Shown: piece by piece, positions 27,800 through 36,534 of the stretch
Numbering within the stretch: the first letter of the stretch is position 1
Layout: every line of letters starts with the position of its first letter
Assembly (NCBI GenBank): GCA_947452235.1
Contig: CANGBK010000003.1
Span: forward strand, 18,666 to 82,665
DNA length: 64,000 nt
Reading direction: 5' to 3'
From: Micrococcales bacterium
GTDB taxonomy: Bacteria > Actinomycetota > Actinomycetes > Actinomycetales > Microbacteriaceae
The notes under the pieces: model-generated
Told to the model about the DNA's origin: nothing
The model's database searches: none
Seen by the model: the letters and a program-made list of their open reading frames with translations, nothing else
Translations under genes and position numbers: made by a program

Positions 27800-28585
27800 A
27801 TGCTAAAACTTGCGCTAACAGTTAAGTGGATATCTGGGTTGATGCTCAGTTTGCTACTCGCAGTTGGATTTGCACTTTTAGCTCAGTGGCAGGTTGAAAG
27901 ATCTGTTGTTGCAAATTCAGATACCGTGAAATCCTTTGCGGTTGCAACAAACAAGCTAAGTAATGTTGCCAAACCTGGTAAGCCGTTCACTTTTAGTGAA
28001 CTAGAAACATCTGGTCAGATGGGTTTCCTAACTCAGGTTGAAACGAAAGCAGTTCTTTCACCTAGTGGTGCTGTTCTTGTTGAAAAGCGATTCCAAGAAA
28101 ATGGAACTGAAGGTTATTGGGTCCTTGTTCCAGCTAACACCTCCGAAGGAAATCTCTTTGTTGTTGTTGGATTCTCTAAGAGTCAAGTCTTAGCAAATGA
28201 GGCTCTAGAAAACATTGTGAAGCAACCAAAGGTGGCAGTAACGCTTGTTGGTAGGTATCTTCCCTCTGAAGCTCCGGTAGCTAAGAGTGCTGATGGAAAT
28301 TATGCTTCACTTTCAGTTGCGCAACTAATTAATGATGTTGCCTGGGGCTTCAAAGACACTAAGACCTATGCAGGGTTCCTAGCGGACACCACTAAGAACG
28401 TTTATGTAAAGAATGTTGGGTTAGATCAGCTAAAGATTGGACTTCCTAAGACTGATAGTCAGGTCAACTGGCTCTCCTCTTTCTATGCAATTGAGTGGAC
28501 CGTCTTCGCAGGTTTCGCTGTGTTTATGTGGTGGCGCTTGCTAGCCGATTCATACAGAAAGCAGCAGGAAGAGCTCCTCGCTTAG
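27800..28585 (+). CDS. SURF1-family membrane protein
   Basis: A 261-residue protein with one N-terminal transmembrane helix ('ISGLMLSLLLAVGFALLAQWQ') followed by 'VERSV', a long extracytoplasmic domain and a C-terminal helix ('TVFAGFAVFMWWRLL'). This topology and the start 'LGFALLAQWQ'-like block match SURF1 proteins, which help assemble cytochrome c oxidase. It follows guaB3 by 4 bp, so it is probably co-transcribed. A weak terminator follows. Confidence 0.82.
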   Translation: MLKLALTVKWISGLMLSLLLAVGFALLAQWQVERSVVANSDTVKSFAVATNKLSNVAKPGKPFTFSELETSGQMGFLTQVETKAVLSPSGAVLVEKRFQENGTEGYWVLVPANTSEGNLFVVVGFSKSQVLANEALENIVKQPKVAVTLVGRYLPSEAPVAKSADGNYASLSVAQLINDVAWGFKDTKTYAGFLADTTKNVYVKNVGLDQLKIGLPKTDSQVNWLSSFYAIEWTVFAGFAVFMWWRLLADSYRKQQEELLA

Positions 28586-28611
28586 TTCTTTAGAGCATGA
28601 ATCGCCTGTAT

Positions 28612-28632
28612 TAGGGTTATTTTCCCTATTTT
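28612..28632 (+). terminator. Weak terminator after the SURF1 gene
   Basis: TAGGG-TTATTTT-CCCTA followed by TTTT. The stem is only 5 bp, so the call is tentative. Confidence 0.4.
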
Positions 28633-28658
28633 CCTAAAGATAACGATATTGGGATAAT

Positions 28659-28698
28659 TGCCTGTTTCTGCCTGTTTTTGCCTGATATCGCTGTTTTG
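28659..28698 (+). promoter_or_regulatory. 10-bp-period tandem operator-like repeats upstream of the PTS regulator
   Basis: TGCCTGTTTC, TGCCTGTTTT and TGCCTGATAT lie head to tail (28659-28688), followed by a degenerate CGCTGTTTTG. A period of exactly 10 bp puts each TGCCTG on the same face of the helix, as for cooperatively bound regulators. It lies about 90 bp upstream of the DeoR-type gene, next to a -10-like TAACTT (28705-28710). Confidence 0.5.
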
Positions 28699-28731
28699 TT
28701 CTGCTAACTTACCTAAAGAAGCGGTTTTGTC

Positions 28732-28746
28732 ATGCCTTTCAGGCAT
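28732..28746 (+). promoter_or_regulatory. Palindrome ATGCCT-TTC-AGGCAT before the DeoR-type gene
   Basis: A perfect 6-bp inverted repeat with a 3-bp spacer. Its GCCT core is shared with the upstream tandem TGCCTG repeats, suggesting one regulator recognises both. The ORF-track start of the regulator (ATG 28732) falls inside it, which argues for the downstream start at 28780. Confidence 0.5.
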
Positions 28747-28779
28747 AAAACCACTTTGAACTTAGGAGACTACTTGATC

Positions 28780-29538
28780 ATGTTGGCAGAGGAACGCCGG
28801 ATGCAGTTGGCCGAATGGTCACGCGTTGAGGGCCGTATCGACGCCATTTCAGCCGCTAAACGCCTAGATTGCGCAGTTGAGACGGTTAGACGTGACCTTG
28901 AAGTTCTTCAAAGAAGAGGCATCGTTCGCCGTGTTCACGGTGGTGCCATCTCAACTGAGCGTTTAGCTAAAGAGTTCAATTTCACGGAGCGCAAGCAATC
29001 TAACCCTTCATCAAAGCGTGAAATAGCCAAAGTTGCCGCCAAATTCATTCCGGCTGCTGGCTGTGTTTTTGTTGATGGTGGAAGCACTACCGAGTATTTG
29101 GCAGAAGCGCTGAAGAATAAGCCAGACCTTTTGGTTGTAACAGCAAGTCTGAACCTTGCTTCTCAGATTGCTGGAACAGGAACTCCGGTAATCATGCTTG
29201 GAGGCCGTGTTCGAGGAACTTCACTTAGCGCTGTTGGTCAACAGGCAGCTAAAGAGCTTTCAGCGTTCCACGCTCAGGTTGCTTTCCTAGGAGCTAACGG
29301 AATCAGTTTGGATGCAGGGTTCACCACTGCAGATCAAGATGAAGCTTTGGTTAAGCGCATGATGATTGCCAATTCAACAGAAACAGTTCTACTTGCTGAT
29401 AACAGCAAGTTTGGCGCAGCCTATCCTTCAGTTTTTGCAAAATTCAATGAGGTTGACCGTGTGGTCACCGACATGAATGCACCACAAGAATATTTGGATG
29501 CATTCCAGGCAGCTGACACCGAGGCGGTGTTGGCATGA
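28780..29538 (+). CDS. DeoR/GlpR-family transcriptional regulator of the PTS locus
   Basis: A 252-residue repressor-type protein. The N-terminal DeoR helix-turn-helix is 'LAEWSRVEGRIDAISAAKRL' then 'CAVETVRRDLEVLQRRGIVR' and 'RVHGGAI'. The C-terminal sugar-phosphate-sensing domain has 'VFVDGGSTTEYLAEAL' and ends with 'RVVTDMNAP'. I chose ATG 28780 (MLAEERRMQL, the usual DeoR start, with AGGAG 10 bp upstream); TTG 28774 is also possible. It sits directly ahead of the PTS genes and probably senses a phosphorylated polyol or sugar. Confidence 0.9.
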   Translation: MLAEERRMQLAEWSRVEGRIDAISAAKRLDCAVETVRRDLEVLQRRGIVRRVHGGAISTERLAKEFNFTERKQSNPSSKREIAKVAAKFIPAAGCVFVDGGSTTEYLAEALKNKPDLLVVTASLNLASQIAGTGTPVIMLGGRVRGTSLSAVGQQAAKELSAFHAQVAFLGANGISLDAGFTTADQDEALVKRMMIANSTETVLLADNSKFGAAYPSVFAKFNEVDRVVTDMNAPQEYLDAFQAADTEAVLA

Positions 29539-29577
29539 GCCCAAAGATTTCAACTGCAGCAAGCAGATTGAGAAAGA

Positions 29578-29627
29578 GTTCTGTAACCGAGAAGGAGTTC
29601 TCTCCTTTCGAGACTCGGAAACAGAAC
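29578..29627 (+). other. Long interrupted hairpin between the regulator and PTS IIC genes
   Basis: GTTCTGT-aa-CCGAG at 29578-29591 pairs with CTCGG-aa-ACAGAAC at 29614-29627. Inside, AAGGAG-TTCT-CTCCTT (29592-29607) forms the tip, leaving TCGAGA as a 6-nt bulge. That makes 18 bp with one symmetric AA/AA internal loop. No T-run follows, so it is not a normal terminator. It lies 50 bp before the IIC start and could be an antitermination, processing or protein-binding element. Confidence 0.6.
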
Positions 29628-29676
29628 GGTAGTACCCCTATCCCTAACATGACTGCTACAGAGAGGTAGTTCATAA

Positions 29677-30777
29677 ATGAGTAACATAATCGCAGGAGAC
29701 GCCAACGCAACTGGCTGGCGCTCAGCAATGCAAAAGTTCGGTGGTTTCTTAGCCGGAATGGTGATCCCAAACATCGGTGCGTTCATCGCATGGGGTTTGT
29801 TGACCGCCCTATTCATCCCAACAGGTTGGCTTCCAAATGAAGATCTAGCCAAGCTTGTTGGTCCAATGATTCTAAACTTGCTTCCACTACTTATTGCTTA
29901 CACCGGTGGTCGTCTAGTTCACGGTCAGCGCGGTGCTGTTATTGGTGCCATCGCAGGTATCGGTGTAATCGTTGGTACTTCAATCCCAATGTTCCTAGGC
30001 GCAATGATTGTTGGTCCTTTGGCAGCATGGATCCTAAAGCAGGTTGACAAGGTCTTAGACCCAATCACTCCGGTTGGTTTCGAGATGCTAATTGGTAACT
30101 TCTCACTAGGTATCCTAGGTCTTGGCTCTGCTCTTGGTGCATACAAGGGTATTGGTCCAGTAGTTACTTGGATCTCAGACCGCCTAGGTGAAGTTGTTGC
30201 AAACTTGGTTTCAAGCCACTTGCTTCCACTTCTATCTGTGATCGTTGAACCAGCTAAGGTTCTTTTCTTGAACAACGCAATCAACCACGGTGTGCTTGCT
30301 CCTCTTGGAGTTCAGCAGGCTGCAGCTGAAGGCAAGTCAATCTTGTTCATGATCGAATCAAACCCTGGCCCAGGTCTAGGTATCTTGGTTGCATTCTGGT
30401 TGTTTGGTCCTAAGGTTCTTCGTGGATCAGTTCCAGGCGCAATCATCATCCACTTCCTTGGTGGTATCCACGAAATCTACTTCCCATACATCTTGATGCG
30501 CCCCGTAATGATCATTGCTGCAATTCTTGGTGGAGCTACAGGTGTTACAACCTTCATGCTTTTGGGTGCAGGTCTAGTTGCTACACCATCACCAGGTTCG
30601 ATCTTCGCTTACTTCGCTATGACCCCTAAGGACGGATACTTCCAGATGCTAGCCGGTGTATTGCTATCAGCTGTGGTTTCATTCCTAGTTGGTTCATTCT
30701 TGCTACGTCTTAGCAAGGCTGGAAGCGACGACCTAGAGGAAGCAACTGCTACTTCTAAGAAGCTCAAGAAGGGCTAA
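29677..30777 (+). CDS. PTS mannitol-type transporter subunit IIC
   Basis: The membrane channel of a mannitol-family phosphotransferase system, here as a separate 366-residue protein. Hallmarks of the MtlA IIC domain are 'NNAINHGVLAPLGVQQA', 'GPGLGILVAFWLFGPK' and 'GGIHEIYFPYILM', with multiple membrane helices. The C-terminus ends in a short charged stretch with no IIB fused, and IIB and IIA are the next two genes. Mannitol is the closest family substrate, but another hexitol or pentitol is possible. GAGAGG lies upstream of the ATG. Confidence 0.92.
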   Translation: MSNIIAGDANATGWRSAMQKFGGFLAGMVIPNIGAFIAWGLLTALFIPTGWLPNEDLAKLVGPMILNLLPLLIAYTGGRLVHGQRGAVIGAIAGIGVIVGTSIPMFLGAMIVGPLAAWILKQVDKVLDPITPVGFEMLIGNFSLGILGLGSALGAYKGIGPVVTWISDRLGEVVANLVSSHLLPLLSVIVEPAKVLFLNNAINHGVLAPLGVQQAAAEGKSILFMIESNPGPGLGILVAFWLFGPKVLRGSVPGAIIIHFLGGIHEIYFPYILMRPVMIIAAILGGATGVTTFMLLGAGLVATPSPGSIFAYFAMTPKDGYFQMLAGVLLSAVVSFLVGSFLLRLSKAGSDDLEEATATSKKLKKG

Positions 30778-30785
30778 ATAGGGTA

Positions 30786-31100
30786 ATGTCGAAAATTTCC
30801 GGAAGCGAAGTAACTCGCCTGATTATCGCCTGTGAAGCAGGTATGGGCTCGAGCGTCATGGTTGCAGGGATGGTTAAAAAGGCCCTGAAGAAAACCAACG
30901 TTTCAGTCAGCCATTCACCGGTGAACCAACTGGCAGGTGAGAACCCTGATGTGGTTCTCTGTCAGCGTGGTTTATCAGGCCGAGCTAAACAAGCTGTTCC
31001 TGAAGTTCCAGTCATTGCATTTGATATGTTCCTTGGTGATCCAGCGATCGCTAAAGTCATTGACGCTGTATTGAATGGAACCATGATTAGTGATGAGTAG
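30786..31100 (+). CDS. PTS mannitol-type IIB component
   Basis: A 104-residue IIB protein that passes phosphate from IIA to the incoming sugar alcohol. The phosphorylated Cys16 is in 'LIIACEAGMGSSVMVAGMV', matching the mannitol IIB active loop. It starts 9 bp after IIC and overlaps IIA by 8 bp. In E. coli MtlA the IIC, IIB and IIA domains are one chain; here they are three genes. Confidence 0.93.
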   Translation: MSKISGSEVTRLIIACEAGMGSSVMVAGMVKKALKKTNVSVSHSPVNQLAGENPDVVLCQRGLSGRAKQAVPEVPVIAFDMFLGDPAIAKVIDAVLNGTMISDE

Positions 31101-31533
31101 TCCACTAATCCAGGCTGCCGGAATTCGTATTGATGCTGCGGCCTCCTCTCGCGAGGAGGCCGTGGCACTCTGCGGCAAAACACTTTTGGAACTCGGAGCC
31201 GTTTCAGAAGCGTATGTTCCTGCAATGTGGGAGCGCGAACAAATAATCTCAAGTTTCATGGGTGAAGGCGTGGCAATGCCTCACGGAACTGACGAGGCTC
31301 GTAAATTTGTGAAATTTGACCAGTTAGTTTTCCTCAGGTTCACTAACGAAATTGACTGGGATGGTGTTCCAGTTAGAGCATGTATTGGCATTGCGGCCAA
31401 TGGGGATGCTCATGGACAAATCCTTGGCAACCTAGCTGAGGTGCTCATCGATGATGAGAAGCGGGAAGAACTTTTTGCAACCGATTCGGTTGAAAGAATT
31501 TTGAGTTTATTAGAAACAACTGAAGAGGAATAG
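31093..31533 (+). CDS. PTS mannitol/fructose-type IIA component
   Basis: A 146-residue IIA protein of the mannitol/fructose family. The phospho-accepting His64 lies in 'GEGVAMPHGTDEAR', after 'YVPAMWEREQIISSFM'. The start is taken at ATG 31093 (the track begins at GTG 31090, one codon earlier), overlapping the IIB stop. It receives phosphate from HPr, encoded two genes downstream. Confidence 0.93.
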   Translation: MSSPLIQAAGIRIDAAASSREEAVALCGKTLLELGAVSEAYVPAMWEREQIISSFMGEGVAMPHGTDEARKFVKFDQLVFLRFTNEIDWDGVPVRACIGIAANGDAHGQILGNLAEVLIDDEKREELFATDSVERILSLLETTEEE

Positions 31534-31539
31534 TTAGAA

Positions 31540-32592
31540 ATGAAAGCAGCAATCTACCGCGGTCCAGGAGACCTAAAGGTCGAGCAGGTTGATGAGCCAC
31601 AAGCCAAAGCCGGTCAACTAAAACTAAAGATCCACGCTTGCGCTACCTGTGGCACTGATGCAAAGATTTTCCATTCAGGTCACCCTCGCCTAACTCCACC
31701 TCAGATTATCGGGCACGAAATTGCCGGTGAGATTGTTGAAATCGGTGAAGGTGTTACTGGTTTCAAACTAGGAGACCGCGTTCAGGTTATCGCTGCTATC
31801 CCTTGTGGCAAATGCTGGGCTTGTCTTGAAGGTCGCATGACTGTTTGCCCTAACCAGCTATCGATGGGTTACCAATTCCCTGGTGGGTTTGCAGAATACA
31901 TGATTGTTCCAGAAGAAGTTCTAAATGTTGATGGTGTGAACCACATCCCGGAAAATGTTTCATACATTGAAGCAGCAGTGGTTGAACCTTTCGCTTGTGT
32001 TCTAAATGCTCAACAGTTAGCCAAAGTTGGCGAAGGTGACACAGTTTTGGTTATGGGTGCAGGACCTATTGGTTGCTTGCATGTTCGCTTGGCTAGATCC
32101 CTTGGAGCAAAGCAAGTCTTCCTTGCAGATATCAACGGTGACCGCTTGAAGATATCAGCAGATGTTGTTAAACCTGATGCAGCTATAGACATGTCTAAAG
32201 TCGACTTGGCCGAAGAGATTAAGAATCTAACCGGAGGCAAAGGCCCGACCGTGATCATCACAGCCGCACCTTCAGGTCAAGCTCAGGAGCAAGCAATTGC
32301 TATGGCTGCTCCGGGTGGAAGAATCTCATTCTTTGGTGGCCTACCAAAAGATAAGCCAATCATCCAGGCAGATAGCAATCTTATCCACTACAAAGAATTA
32401 ACTATTCTTGGTGCCAACGGTTCAAGCCCAGCCCAGAACCGTCAGGCTCTTGGCCTTATTGCGTCAGGTGCCGTAAAGGTTGCAGATCTGGTTACTCACC
32501 AGGTTTCACTTGATGATGTTGAAAAAGCGATCGACTATGTGATCAGCGGAGAGTCAATCAAGGTTGTTGTTCTGCCAAATGGAGCAAACTAA
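31540..32592 (+). CDS. Zinc-dependent MDR dehydrogenase, probable polyol-phosphate dehydrogenase
   Basis: A 350-residue medium-chain dehydrogenase. The catalytic zinc ligands are in 'ACATCGTDAK' and 'GHEIAGEIVEIG'; the structural-zinc loop is 'CGKCWACLEGRMTVC'; the NAD-binding turn is 'GAGPIGCLHVRLA'. It resembles sorbitol, galactitol-phosphate and arabitol-phosphate dehydrogenases. Placed between IIA and HPr, it most likely oxidises the phosphorylated polyol delivered by the PTS. The usual long-chain mannitol-1-phosphate dehydrogenase (mtlD) is absent here. Confidence 0.8.
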   Translation: MKAAIYRGPGDLKVEQVDEPQAKAGQLKLKIHACATCGTDAKIFHSGHPRLTPPQIIGHEIAGEIVEIGEGVTGFKLGDRVQVIAAIPCGKCWACLEGRMTVCPNQLSMGYQFPGGFAEYMIVPEEVLNVDGVNHIPENVSYIEAAVVEPFACVLNAQQLAKVGEGDTVLVMGAGPIGCLHVRLARSLGAKQVFLADINGDRLKISADVVKPDAAIDMSKVDLAEEIKNLTGGKGPTVIITAAPSGQAQEQAIAMAAPGGRISFFGGLPKDKPIIQADSNLIHYKELTILGANGSSPAQNRQALGLIASGAVKVADLVTHQVSLDDVEKAIDYVISGESIKVVVLPNGAN

Positions 32593-32868
32593 TTGATTAC
32601 CAAGACCCTAACTGTTACCGCCAAAGTTGGTCTTCATGCAAGACCGGTAGCGCTTTTATCTAAGCTGGCAACCGAACTAGGTGGCGAAGGTATTTCTGTA
32701 AAGATAGGCAGAAATGCAGATCAATTAGTTGCAGCCAACTCTTCACTACGCATGTTAACTCTAAAGATAACCTCAGGTGAACAGGTGCTTGTTGAGTTAG
32801 GCACCGAAGATGCAGAACGGGCCGAAGGTATCTTTGCTCAGGTGGCAGAAGCTCTAGCAGCCGACTAA
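32593..32868 (+). CDS. ptsH: Phosphocarrier protein HPr
   Basis: A 91-residue HPr that carries phosphate from EI to IIA. The active His15 is in 'KVGLHARPVALL', and the regulatory-serine region is 'AANSSLRMLTLKI'. It begins with TTG directly after the stop of the dehydrogenase, with GGAG upstream; no other start is available. ptsI follows after 28 bp. Confidence 0.92.
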   Translation: MITKTLTVTAKVGLHARPVALLSKLATELGGEGISVKIGRNADQLVAANSSLRMLTLKITSGEQVLVELGTEDAERAEGIFAQVAEALAAD

Positions 32869-32896
32869 CCTTATATTTAGTCGAAGTGAGTTAAAG

Positions 32897-34513
32897 ATGT
32901 CTGAACTAAAAAGATTTACCGGTATTGGTGTTGGTGATTCCAGCACCTGGGGTATTGCGTACGTTCTAGCCCCTAGGCCTAAAGCACCAGTTGAAGCTAA
33001 ATCAAAGTTGGGAGCTGACACCGAGTCAAAGAGACTTCAAGAAGCTATCAGTTTTGTGGTTGAACAAATGAGCGAAACAGCTTCTAAAGCCGATGAAACC
33101 ACCGCCGATATTCTTCATGCACTTCTAGCCATGCTTGAAGATCCAGCCCTAGTTGAAGAAGCGTCAGTTCACATCCAACAAGGTTGGGATGCTGAAACCA
33201 GCATTCAGCGAGCCATGAACGGCTTCACAGAATTACTGGCCGGCGATGACTTATTCGGGGAGAGAGTCGCAGATCTTCAAGACCTTTCGCTGCGAGTCGT
33301 GGCAAAGCTAACCAACCTGCAATGGTCAATGACTTTACCTAAGGTTGGTCCAGTAGTTGTAGTTGCTGAAGATCTTTCACCTGCAGAAACAGCTCAGTTC
33401 ACTGACGTTGTTGTTGGTGTTATCACCGAAGGCGGAGGACCAACTTCTCACACTGCCATCATTTGCCGTCAAAGAAACATTCCAGCAATTGTTGCTGTTT
33501 CAGGTGCCATGAGTATCCCTACCGGCGAAGGCGTCCTTGTGGAGGCATTCAAAGGCGAGGCAACCTTATCCGAAAAGCCTGGAAATTTTGATAACCAGAA
33601 AACTCAGAGACCACGCATCGGAGAACCTGTTGCTGAAGTTAAGGGAAACGTGGGCAGCGTTCAGGATGCAATAGCTCTTGCTGAAACTGAAGCTACCGGT
33701 GTTGGCCTAATGCGAACAGAACTTTTGTTCTTATCCAGGTCGAGCGCTCCAAGCCTTGAAGAGCAAACAGAACTTTATTCAGGTGTTCTCAAAGAAGCAC
33801 CTGAAGGAGAAGTTATTTTCAGAACTCTTGATGCTGGAAGTGATAAACCTCTTCCATATCTTGGTATCGGTAAAGAGGAGAATCCATCGCTTGGTGTTCG
33901 CGGCTATCGAATCAATAGCATCGACGAAGATATTCTGAACACCCAACTAAAAGCATTGGCTTTAGCTCAAGAGAAAACCGGGAGACCGGTTTCTGTTATG
34001 GCTCCTATGATCGCAACGGTTGAAGAAGCAACTGCATTTGCCAAGCAGGCTAGAAGTTTTGGAATTCAAACCGTTGGCGTCATGGTTGAAACTCCTTCTA
34101 TCTGTGTTGTTTTAGATCAGCTTCAAGGAATAGTCGATTTTGTGAGTATCGGCACCAACGATTTGTCACAGTATCTTTTCGCAGCCGACCGTCAAAACTC
34201 AGGTGTTGCAACACTATTGAACCCTTGGCAACCAGCACTGCTTAAAACCATTTCAAGGATCTGTGTTGATGCGCAAGCTGTTGGCATCAAGGTTGGAGTT
34301 TGCGGTGAGGCAGCAGCCGATCCGCTCCTTTCAGTAGTTCTAGCAGGATTGGGAGTGAAGTCAGTATCTATGGCTGCACCTGCTGTTGCTAAAGCTAAGG
34401 ACTATCTTTGCTCTGTAACTAAGGACCAGGCTAAAGCCGTTGCCGAGGCTGCGTTGACCGGTAAAACCCCATTTGAAGCCAAGGAACTGGCTCTAGCCGC
34501 CCTACCTAACTAG
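32897..34513 (+). CDS. ptsI: PTS enzyme I (phosphoenolpyruvate-protein phosphotransferase)
   Basis: The general PTS enzyme that takes phosphate from PEP. The N-terminal HPr-binding and phosphohistidine domain has His185 in 'EGGGPTSHTAIICRQRNIPA'. The C-terminal PEP-binding barrel has 'GVGLMRTELLFLSR', 'FRTLDAGSDKPLPYL' and 'VSIGTNDLSQYLFAADR', followed by the catalytic Cys in 'GVCGEAAADP'. The length is 538, somewhat below the usual 570. Its presence makes the phosphorelay in this locus complete. Confidence 0.96.
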   Translation: MSELKRFTGIGVGDSSTWGIAYVLAPRPKAPVEAKSKLGADTESKRLQEAISFVVEQMSETASKADETTADILHALLAMLEDPALVEEASVHIQQGWDAETSIQRAMNGFTELLAGDDLFGERVADLQDLSLRVVAKLTNLQWSMTLPKVGPVVVVAEDLSPAETAQFTDVVVGVITEGGGPTSHTAIICRQRNIPAIVAVSGAMSIPTGEGVLVEAFKGEATLSEKPGNFDNQKTQRPRIGEPVAEVKGNVGSVQDAIALAETEATGVGLMRTELLFLSRSSAPSLEEQTELYSGVLKEAPEGEVIFRTLDAGSDKPLPYLGIGKEENPSLGVRGYRINSIDEDILNTQLKALALAQEKTGRPVSVMAPMIATVEEATAFAKQARSFGIQTVGVMVETPSICVVLDQLQGIVDFVSIGTNDLSQYLFAADRQNSGVATLLNPWQPALLKTISRICVDAQAVGIKVGVCGEAAADPLLSVVLAGLGVKSVSMAAPAVAKAKDYLCSVTKDQAKAVAEAALTGKTPFEAKELALAALPN

Positions 34514-34521
34514 CCTTTGGG

Positions 34522-34527
34522 TAAACT
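34522..34527 (+). promoter_or_regulatory. Leaderless-type -10 element for the DUF3817-guaA unit
   Basis: TAAACT, 6 bases (AGGGTA), then ATG at 34534: the same hexamer and spacing as upstream of glmS. Confidence 0.6.
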
Positions 34528-34533
34528 AGGGTA

Positions 34534-34923
34534 ATGGAAACCCTGAAATCAGCCCTCTCTTTCTATCGCGTCTGTGCCCTTATTACAGGTTCATTCTTGC
34601 TTCTAGTCGTTCTTGAGATGGTGCTCAAGTACGCCTTTGGTCAGACCATCTGGTCTGGTGGTAACGTCGGGCTCATTGGTTTAGTCCCTAACCCGGTTGA
34701 TGACACTGGTCTTCCAGCCGATGGAATTGACCTAAGCAGACTGCTTCTTCAGATTCACGGTTTGCTATACGTGATCTATCTGTTCGCTGATTTCAGAGTG
34801 TGGCGTCTAGCTAATCTGAAGTTCAAAGACTTCCTAGTTATCGCTATGGGTGGAGTTATCCCGGTAACCTCATTCATCATTGAACGTAAGTACCACACGC
34901 AACTAACCAAGGCGGCTAAATAA
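34534..34923 (+). CDS. DUF3817 integral membrane protein
   Basis: A 129-residue protein with about three membrane helices, beginning '[20 protein letters not shown]' and containing '[20 protein letters not shown]' and '[13 protein letters not shown]'. This is the DUF3817 pattern, often found beside guaA in Actinobacteria. The function is unknown. guaA follows after 2 bp, so they are co-transcribed. Confidence 0.82.
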   Translation: METLKSALSFYRVCALITGSFLLLVVLEMVLKYAFGQTIWSGGNVGLIGLVPNPVDDTGLPADGIDLSRLLLQIHGLLYVIYLFADFRVWRLANLKFKDFLVIAMGGVIPVTSFIIERKYHTQLTKAAK

Positions 34924-34925
34924 AC

Positions 34926-36488
34926 ATGAGTTCAAACCGTCCAGTTCTTGTTGTTGATTTTGGAGCTCAGTACGCTCAACTGATTGCCAGACGTGTTCGT
35001 GAAGCTGGTGTTTATAGTGAAATCGTTCACCACAATGTTTCTGCTCAAGAAGTAAAGATTAAGAACCCGCTAGCCATAATTCTTTCTGGTGGGCCTTCGA
35101 GTGTTTATGAAGAAAACTCACCTCAGCTAGACAAAGCTATTTTGGAACTGGGAGTGCCAGTTCTTGGTATCTGCTACGGTTTCCAGATTCTTGCCCAGAA
35201 CCTTGGTGGAAGAGTTGATAAGACTGGTTTGCGTGAATACGGTGCCACCGATCTTTCTGTTTCTAATCCTTCGGGCATTCTTGCTGGTCAACCATCAGCT
35301 CAGATTTGTTGGATGAGTCATGGTGACCAGGTCATGGTTGCTCCAGATGGCTTTGATGTCTTAGCAAGCACCGCAACAACACCGGTGGCAGCTTTCGGTA
35401 GTGCTGAGAGAAAGATTTATGGTGTTCAATGGCACCCTGAAGTTAAGCACTCAGAGTTTGGCCAAAACGTTCTAGAGAATTTCCTTCACAACGTTGCAGG
35501 GATTCCAGCCGATTGGAACAGCGGAAACGTTATCGCTGATCAAGTAGCAAAGATAAAAGAGCAGGTTGGATCAGCCAGAGTTATTTGCGGTCTATCCGGT
35601 GGTGTTGACTCAGCAGTGGCAGCAGCCCTAGTGCACAAAGCTGTTGGAGACCAGCTGGTCTGTGTCTTTGTGAACCACGGGTTATTACGTCAAGGTGAAG
35701 TTCAGCAGGTCGAGAAGGACTATGTTGCTGCAACTGGCATCAGATTGGTTACCGTCGATGCAGAAGAACGTTTCCTAACTGCTCTTGCCGGTGTTAGTGA
35801 CCCAGAGACTAAACGCAAGATTATTGGTCGTGAGTTCATTAGAGTCTTTGAGGATGCTCAGGCAGCTCTGGTTGCTGAGTCAAAGGCAGATAACCAACCA
35901 ATCAAATTCCTAGTTCAAGGAACGCTATACCCAGATGTTGTTGAATCTGGCGGTGGTGTCACGGCAGGAATCAAGAGCCACCATAACGTAGGTGGATTAC
36001 CCGATGACCTTCAATTTGAACTTGTTGAACCACTTAGAACCCTTTTCAAAGATGAGGTTCGTGCTATCGGTTATGAACTGGGCCTTCCTAAAGAAATCGT
36101 GTCAAGACAACCATTCCCAGGTCCTGGTCTTGGTATTCGTATAGTTGGTGAAGTTACAAAAGAGCGACTAGATCTTCTTAGGCAAGCAGACGAAATAGTA
36201 AGACATGAACTAACGAACGCTGGTTTAGACCAAGAGATTTGGCAGTGCCCAGTAGTGCTCCTAGCTGATGTTAGATCTGTTGGAGTTCAAGGTGATGGCA
36301 GAAGCTATGGCCACCCAATCGTTCTTCGCCCGGTTTCGTCAGAGGATGCAATGACCGCAGACTGGTCACGACTTCCATATGATCTTCTAGCTAAGATTTC
36401 AAACCGAATCACAAATGAGGTTGCCGGTGTTAACCGAGTGGTGCTTGATGTAACAAGTAAGCCACCTGGCACTATCGAATGGGAGTAA
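34926..36488 (+). CDS. guaA: GMP synthase (glutamine-hydrolysing)
   Basis: Aminates XMP to GMP using glutamine and ATP, following GuaB. The N-terminal class I amidotransferase has '[11 protein letters not shown]' (nucleophile Cys) and '[15 protein letters not shown]' (His/Glu). The ATP-pyrophosphatase P-loop is '[14 protein letters not shown]', and the C-terminal dimerisation domain ends '[16 protein letters not shown]'. The length of 520 is standard. A strong terminator follows. Confidence 0.97.
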   Translation: MSSNRPVLVVDFGAQYAQLIARRVREAGVYSEIVHHNVSAQEVKIKNPLAIILSGGPSSVYEENSPQLDKAILELGVPVLGICYGFQILAQNLGGRVDKTGLREYGATDLSVSNPSGILAGQPSAQICWMSHGDQVMVAPDGFDVLASTATTPVAAFGSAERKIYGVQWHPEVKHSEFGQNVLENFLHNVAGIPADWNSGNVIADQVAKIKEQVGSARVICGLSGGVDSAVAAALVHKAVGDQLVCVFVNHGLLRQGEVQQVEKDYVAATGIRLVTVDAEERFLTALAGVSDPETKRKIIGREFIRVFEDAQAALVAESKADNQPIKFLVQGTLYPDVVESGGGVTAGIKSHHNVGGLPDDLQFELVEPLRTLFKDEVRAIGYELGLPKEIVSRQPFPGPGLGIRIVGEVTKERLDLLRQADEIVRHELTNAGLDQEIWQCPVVLLADVRSVGVQGDGRSYGHPIVLRPVSSEDAMTADWSRLPYDLLAKISNRITNEVAGVNRVVLDVTSKPPGTIEWE

Positions 36489-36492
36489 AGAA

Positions 36493-36520
36493 AAAGGCCA
36501 CCTATTTCTAGGTGGCCTTT
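36493..36520 (+). terminator. Bidirectional terminator between guaA and the giant surface gene
   Basis: A 12-bp perfect stem AAAGGCCACCTA-TTTC-TAGGTGGCCTTT, flanked by A's on the left and CTACTTATCTTT on the right. It serves both the guaA transcript and the convergent minus-strand gene, whose stop is at 36535. Confidence 0.88.
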
Positions 36521-36534
36521 CTACTTATCTTTAC

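Noticed and set aside
28659-28698. TGCCTG repeats as a CRISPR or minisatellite
   Set aside because: Only three full units of 10 bp without spacers; an operator array fits better.
29550-29852. Minus-strand ORFs over the start of the PTS IIC gene
   Set aside because: They lie antisense to a clear IIC gene and to the hairpin region and show no domain features.
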